From: Phoronis ovalis
Taxonomy: Eukaryota > Phoronida > Phoronidae
Length of the DNA: 12,437 nt
Reading direction: 5' to 3'
Assembly (NCBI GenBank): GCA_028565635.1
Contig: JAOXYB010045182.1
Span: 1 to 12,437 of the forward strand
The position numbers and the translations under genes were made by a program. Below the pieces are notes generated by a model that was given only the letters and a program-made list of their open reading frames with translations, was not told the origin of the DNA and did not search any database. Below are positions 8,741 to 12,437 of this stretch, piece after piece. Position 1 is the first letter of the stretch, and each line of letters begins with the position of its first letter.

Positions 8741-9240
8741 GCGCGAAGGGAAAATGCGCGTGAACATTTGACTTGGCAGACAATGGTATCGATTGCTGAG
8801 TCAACATGCAGCGTGCTAGTAATCTTGTACGTAATTCCCATACAGACATATGTAACATAATCGTCTTTTTATACATGCAGTTACACAATTTCTGTTTAGA
8901 TAAGTTGTATTTTCTTTGCATGTAAGAAAATAAATCTCAATCTTCCTTTTGAAAATAGATGATTCCTTCCTATGCCCAGTGGATATAACTCGGGCTGTAG
9001 CTCTGCCAGATATGAAGACGGTTGCCAAAAAGACTATGCTGCTTCTTTCTATATCAGGCCTAAAAAAATATGTTTATTTGCTTTTATGTCACACTATATT
9101 TATATATTACAATAATTCTGAATATACGTTGTATTTCAATAATGCAATGTTTCTTTATCTCTGTTAGGATCTGATATTATTCATTTTACGGGGCTGGGTA
9201 TATGTAGATTAAACCAATCAGTTTTTAATTCTCATTACAG
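8741..9240. other. Upstream region of the esterase gene
   Basis: No supported coding sequence. A segment at about 8959-9030 is open on both strands but has no recognisable family, and its start codons are non-ATG on the plus strand. AACCAATCAG at 9212-9221 matches an NF-Y/CCAAT box, though it lies only about 30 bases before the start codon. The acceptor-like CTCATTACAG ends at 9240, implying that transcription may start further upstream. No clear TATA box was found. Confidence 0.3.
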
Positions 9241-9251
9241 AACACAAGAAG

Positions 9252-11625
9252 ATGTATTTCCGTATCGCAATCATCATTTTGGTTTCAGGTCAGGTTACTG
9301 CACTTATAAAAATAAAATCAAAACCTACATTGTACAACTTAATATATCATTTATTTTTATTAGAAGTATTTGTATTAGTTTTTTATTAGTTTATTTGTAT
9401 ACAGAGTGACACGAACTAATGTGAACGTGTTTGAATTGAATTTTAACATAATTATTAGTAACATATAAACACAAATTACAAAATTCACCTGGTGCGATAA
9501 CCCGAAATTGCTGTTTTGCCATGTTAAATGTCCACCCAGGCGAAGAGTAGCATTTATATCTTTACTTAATGTATTTCAGCTTACACTCAATGTGAAAATG
9601 ACCCTGTAGTCCAGACAACTCTTGGACAACTGCGCGGAAAAGTTATTACAGTCTCAACAGACGGTATTGGCGATCGTCCAATGACTACTTTCTTTGGCAT
9701 TCCATATGCAAGACCACCCCTAAATGCTTTTCGTTTTCAAGCGCCAAAGAATCATCCTGGATGGAATGGTATCCGAGATGCTTACGATCATGGAGCTATT
9801 TGTCACCAAGTTCCAATTCCACTCCTAGGATTAAACAAGGAAGACATGGATGAAGACTGTTTAACGCTGAATATTCGAATTCCGGGATATATCCAGAATA
9901 TCACAACTCCGCTTACAGTTATGGTTTGGATTCATCCGGGTGGTTTCCAGTCCGAAGGTTCGAAATCATATGATGGTTCACAGTTGGCTCTTCATGGTAA
10001 TGTGGTTTTTGTCACTATAAATTACCGTTTGGGTTTGTTTGGTTATCTTAGTGTTGACTTTCCTGGAACTACTACTAATAATGGTTTGAGGGACATGATC
10101 ATGAGTTTAGAATGGATAAAAGACAATATTGCCAACTTCGGTGGCAATCCAAATGAAGTTACAATTTTCGGAGAATCAGGTGGTGCTATTGGAGTCACGT
10201 TATTGATGGCAAGTCCCAAAGCCAGTGGACTATTTCAACGGGTTATCAGTCTGAGTGGCAGTTTTAATACAATGAGACTAAGACCTAAGAAGGATATATT
10301 CCAATCAGCTATGCAAGTTGTAGAGGCTGCACATTGTTCTATGCGATATTCTTGGAGAACTGTCCGTTGTTTGAAGCAGCTAGACGTTCAATCAATCATG
10401 GATACCCAACCAGGCGAGTTAAGGCTTTTGTGGACAAATCGATTTAACCTTAGTTTTACACCTGTGTATGGTGATGACGTACTTCCCAAACAACCCATCG
10501 ACTTGTTCAAATCTGGACAAACTAGCGACGTTGATCTGCTAATTGGTGGAATGAACGATGATGGTTCCTGGACTTTACCATTCACTTATAGAACAATCCC
10601 TGTTGATCAGGAACTGTTTGAACATGAACTTGCAAAAGTTACCGAAGCCTTGTATCAACCAGAGTGGAAGAAAGCGCTAGAAACTGCAGTATACGTATAT
10701 TCCCCACTTTCCACAGAAGAACATCAAAGAAAACTTCTAGATGCTCAAACAGAAAGAATGTTTGGTGGAATTAGAGATGCAGCTGATTATCAAAGCATTC
10801 GCCATTCAAATAGGAGTGTTTATTTTTATGTATTCAACTACCAGCAAGATACAAGAATAATCAACCCATATTCGACGACTGACTGGATTTACGGTGGTCA
10901 CGCTGAAGATTTGGTGTTCACTTTTGGCAAATTCTTGGACCCTGCCTACGCTGCCAACCACTTGCCAGAGGAAGACGAATTAAGTCGACAAGTTTTGTCA
11001 GCTTATACCAACTTTGCTAAATATGGGTAAGGACATTTTTGTTACTTAAAAATGTTTTCTAACATTTAGTTGGACATGGATTTTGTAACGACGTGTTTTG
11101 TTTCTCAGTAGCAAGAACTGCTGAGTTTGTAAGCGGACCTTTTATTCGAGGGATGCCGTTATTCAAGTGTTCATTCTTATTACGATATAATATATACAGC
11201 TGGGAAAAGCAAGTAAAACAATAATTTAACAATTACGATTTAATACTTAAGAATTAATAATTAAATTTTAGTTTCATGATACTCGTATTCCAAAAATAAA
11301 GTGAAATCTATAGGCCTTTGATTGTGACTTTGGTTTTCTAAATGTACAATTAATTGCTTGCTTTATATTTTACTTTAGAACACAATTTAATTTTAGAAAT
11401 CCAAACCCATTAGACAACGGTGGTAGGGTTTTCTGGCCAAAATATTCAAGGCAGAACCGAGAATATTTGGAGATAACAGTGAACATGACCAGTGCCAACA
11501 ATGTGAAATCCCAGTATCGGGAAAGAGAGTTAGATTTCTGGACTACGCTGATGCCCCAATTAGCAAGTAGTGAGGAACGGGAAAAATTCCCTAGGATGTG
11601 GGATCGAATTCGTATTTGGATTTAG
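9252..11625 (+). CDS. Secreted carboxylesterase, cholinesterase-like family
   Basis: Exons 9252-9288, 9580-11026 and 11397-11625 join to 1713 nt encoding 570 residues, the usual length for type-B carboxylesterases. These hydrolyse carboxylic esters; the physiological substrate here is unknown. The signal peptide is MYFRIAIIILVSA, with cleavage likely before Tyr14. Family blocks appear in order: FFGIPYARPP (from residue 50), EDCLTLN, oxyanion-loop HPGGF (131-135), INYRLGLFGY, nucleophile GESGG with Ser212, acid region NDDGS with Asp340, GGHAEDLVF with His453, and FAKYGNPNP. Cys87-Cys106 and Cys265-Cys276 match two conserved disulfides; Cys17 looks unpaired. N-glycosylation sequons lie at Asn119, 302, 423 and 524. 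There is no ER-retention HxEL, GPI signal or cholinesterase tail. The choline-site Trp is not evident, so true acetylcholinesterase is unlikely. Oddities are Asp for the usual Glu in the triad and Pro for the first Gly of the HGGG loop. Exon 1 is fixed by frame: the next GT (9294) would lead to an early stop. Confidence 0.93.
9289..9579 (+). other. Esterase intron 1
   Basis: This is a 291-bp phase 1 intron, donor TCAG|GTCAGG and acceptor TTACTTAATGTATTTCAG. It separates the signal-peptide exon from the mature protein. The donor is weak (C at +3). A competing GT five bases downstream would shift the frame and meet TGA within five codons. Confidence 0.75.
11027..11396 (+). other. Esterase intron 2 with tandem acceptors
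   Basis: This is a 370-bp phase 2 intron with strong donor ATGG|GTAAGG. Two acceptors lie 18 bases apart: CTTTAG at 11378 and ATTTTAG at 11396. The downstream one restores the family motif FAKYG-NPNP and is preferred. The upstream one would add six residues (TQFNFR) in frame. Confidence 0.8.
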
Positions 11626-11636
11626 TTTGTTTTGGC

Positions 11637-11670
11637 AATATACAAGTAATACATTGAGCTGTATAATATA
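11637..11670 (+). terminator. Weak poly(A) signal candidates for the esterase
   Basis: No canonical AATAAA or ATTAAA occurs soon after the TAG at 11623-11625. The variant AATATA appears at 11637-11642 and 11665-11670; the second is followed by GTCGTGTTTT, a plausible GU-rich downstream element. This would make a very short 3' UTR. Confidence 0.3.
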
Positions 11671-11699
11671 TTAAGTCGTGTTTTATTGAATCACATTCT

Positions 11700-12437
11700 A
11701 TACTTGATTAATATATATTACATGGACTATTTTCTATCTGTTCTATATATAGTTTAGTTCATTGCGTGCACTCCGAGACGAGACATATATAGTGCCTATA
11801 CTGCAAGTCAAAACACATTTTAATACCTAAATATCCTCAAGTTTAATCAAAATGACCTCTTTGTAAATTTTGGAACGTTTAAAATTAAACAATTTCAGAT
11901 ATTTGACCTATTTGACCTCGAAATGACCGTTTGACCTAAAGGTCGATAATGGCCTACATATAAGGATGTCATACCTCAAGTAAGAGGTCGGGAAGAATTA
12001 AGAAAAAATTCTGAAAATTGGACGTTCCGTAAATTATTGCAAATGTGAAAAAAATTACCCTTTAATACTAATCTTGCTGAAAGGTTACCAAAAGGACCTC
12101 TTTGTAACGTTTTGAGTAATTGTGGAAATTTGACCCATGACTTTAATTCAGCTTGCAGTGGGATTTGACGCCTCAGTACCATGTCTGCAGCTGTAACCGT
12201 CGGCATGCTGGAAAATAGAAGAAAGCAAATGTAATAGCTTTTACGACGTAAATTAGGCCTAAATGATTTCGCTGCTTTGGAAGAACATTATTTATGTTCA
12301 CTAATTCTTTTATAACATCCGCCCTCTTGGAATAGAATCAATGTTATGTGTGGACCTATATTGGCATTAGATAGCCAATTACAACCATCGTCTGTAATCC
12401 ACATGCTGAAAATAGATCTTTGACGCGTATTAATATG
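11700..12437. repeat. TGACCT-rich repeat-like region
   Basis: No gene is supported here. Half-site words TGACCT/TGACCG occur at 11853, 11904, 11913, 11924 and 11932, with inverted AGGTCG at 11940 and 11985. A segment of about 28 bp at 11847-11874 recurs with a few mismatches at 12088-12115 (shared core GACCTCTTTGTAA). Such TGACC-rich text is, as I recall, common in bivalve dispersed repeats. The minus-strand open frame at 11976-12206 overlaps this repeat and shows no family signature. Confidence 0.45.

Noticed and set aside
8608-9167. Overlapping open frames on both strands upstream of the esterase
   Set aside because: They start at non-ATG codons, overlap each other on opposite strands, lie on probable repeat sequence and show no domain.
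10388-10585. Minus-strand open frame within the esterase
   Set aside because: It is the antisense shadow of the strongly supported esterase exon.
9252-11625. Acetylcholinesterase as the specific identity
   Set aside because: The choline-binding Trp and C-terminal oligomerisation or GPI tail are not seen, and the triad acid is Asp. Only family-level assignment is justified.
11976-12206. Minus-strand 76-residue open frame
   Set aside because: It overlaps TGACCT-rich repeat text and has no recognisable domain or splice partners.
1-12437. CRISPR array, prokaryotic operon, tRNA or rRNA genes
   Set aside because: The repeats lack the regular repeat-spacer pattern. Introns and poly(A) signals show a eukaryotic context, and no tRNA or rRNA core was recognised.

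Overview
The window is animal nuclear DNA: AT-rich, intron-containing, full of microsatellites and degenerate short repeats. Repeat style (G-run hairpin ends, CTCAGGTGAG-type and TGACCT-type repeats) and a secreted carboxylesterase of invertebrate type suggest a mollusc, probably a bivalve. That assignment is inference from recalled repeat flavour, not a database match.

Two genes can be supported, and they point away from each other. On the minus strand, at about 1.2-2.8 kb (possibly to 3.26 kb), lie the last three coding exons of a protein I do not recognise. All three are bounded by good GT/AG sites, stay in phase, end in TAA, and are followed by an AATAAA signal. On the plus strand, at 9.24-11.63 kb, a complete three-exon gene encodes a 570-residue secreted carboxylesterase/cholinesterase-like protein. 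It has a signal peptide, a Ser212-Asp340-His453 triad, two family-type cysteine pairs and four N-glycosylation sequons.

Region by region: 1-150 is a G-run repeat end. 150-1210 holds no gene I can support, with a CT/TA microsatellite at 571-605. 1215-2760 is the minus-strand gene; its first visible intron carries five identical 19-bp repeats, each with a CRE-like core. 3280-5050 is plain AT-rich DNA with one CTCF-like motif. 5055-7955 is a cluster of non-coding repeat elements. The clearest is a 415-bp element (6542-6956) with inverted G-run/GTACTC ends and an internal degenerate array of about 30-bp units. Neighbouring elements share similar ends and the same roughly 30-bp internal period but use different unit motifs. 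7960-9240 is AT-rich with repeat remnants and a possible 5' non-coding exon. 9241-11700 is the esterase gene. 11700-12437 holds TGACCT-rich repeat-like sequence.

The two genes show no functional link. I do not see a dedicated new system. The best leads are the unrecognised minus-strand protein, the CRE-like array in its intron, and the repeat family with a shared internal period.
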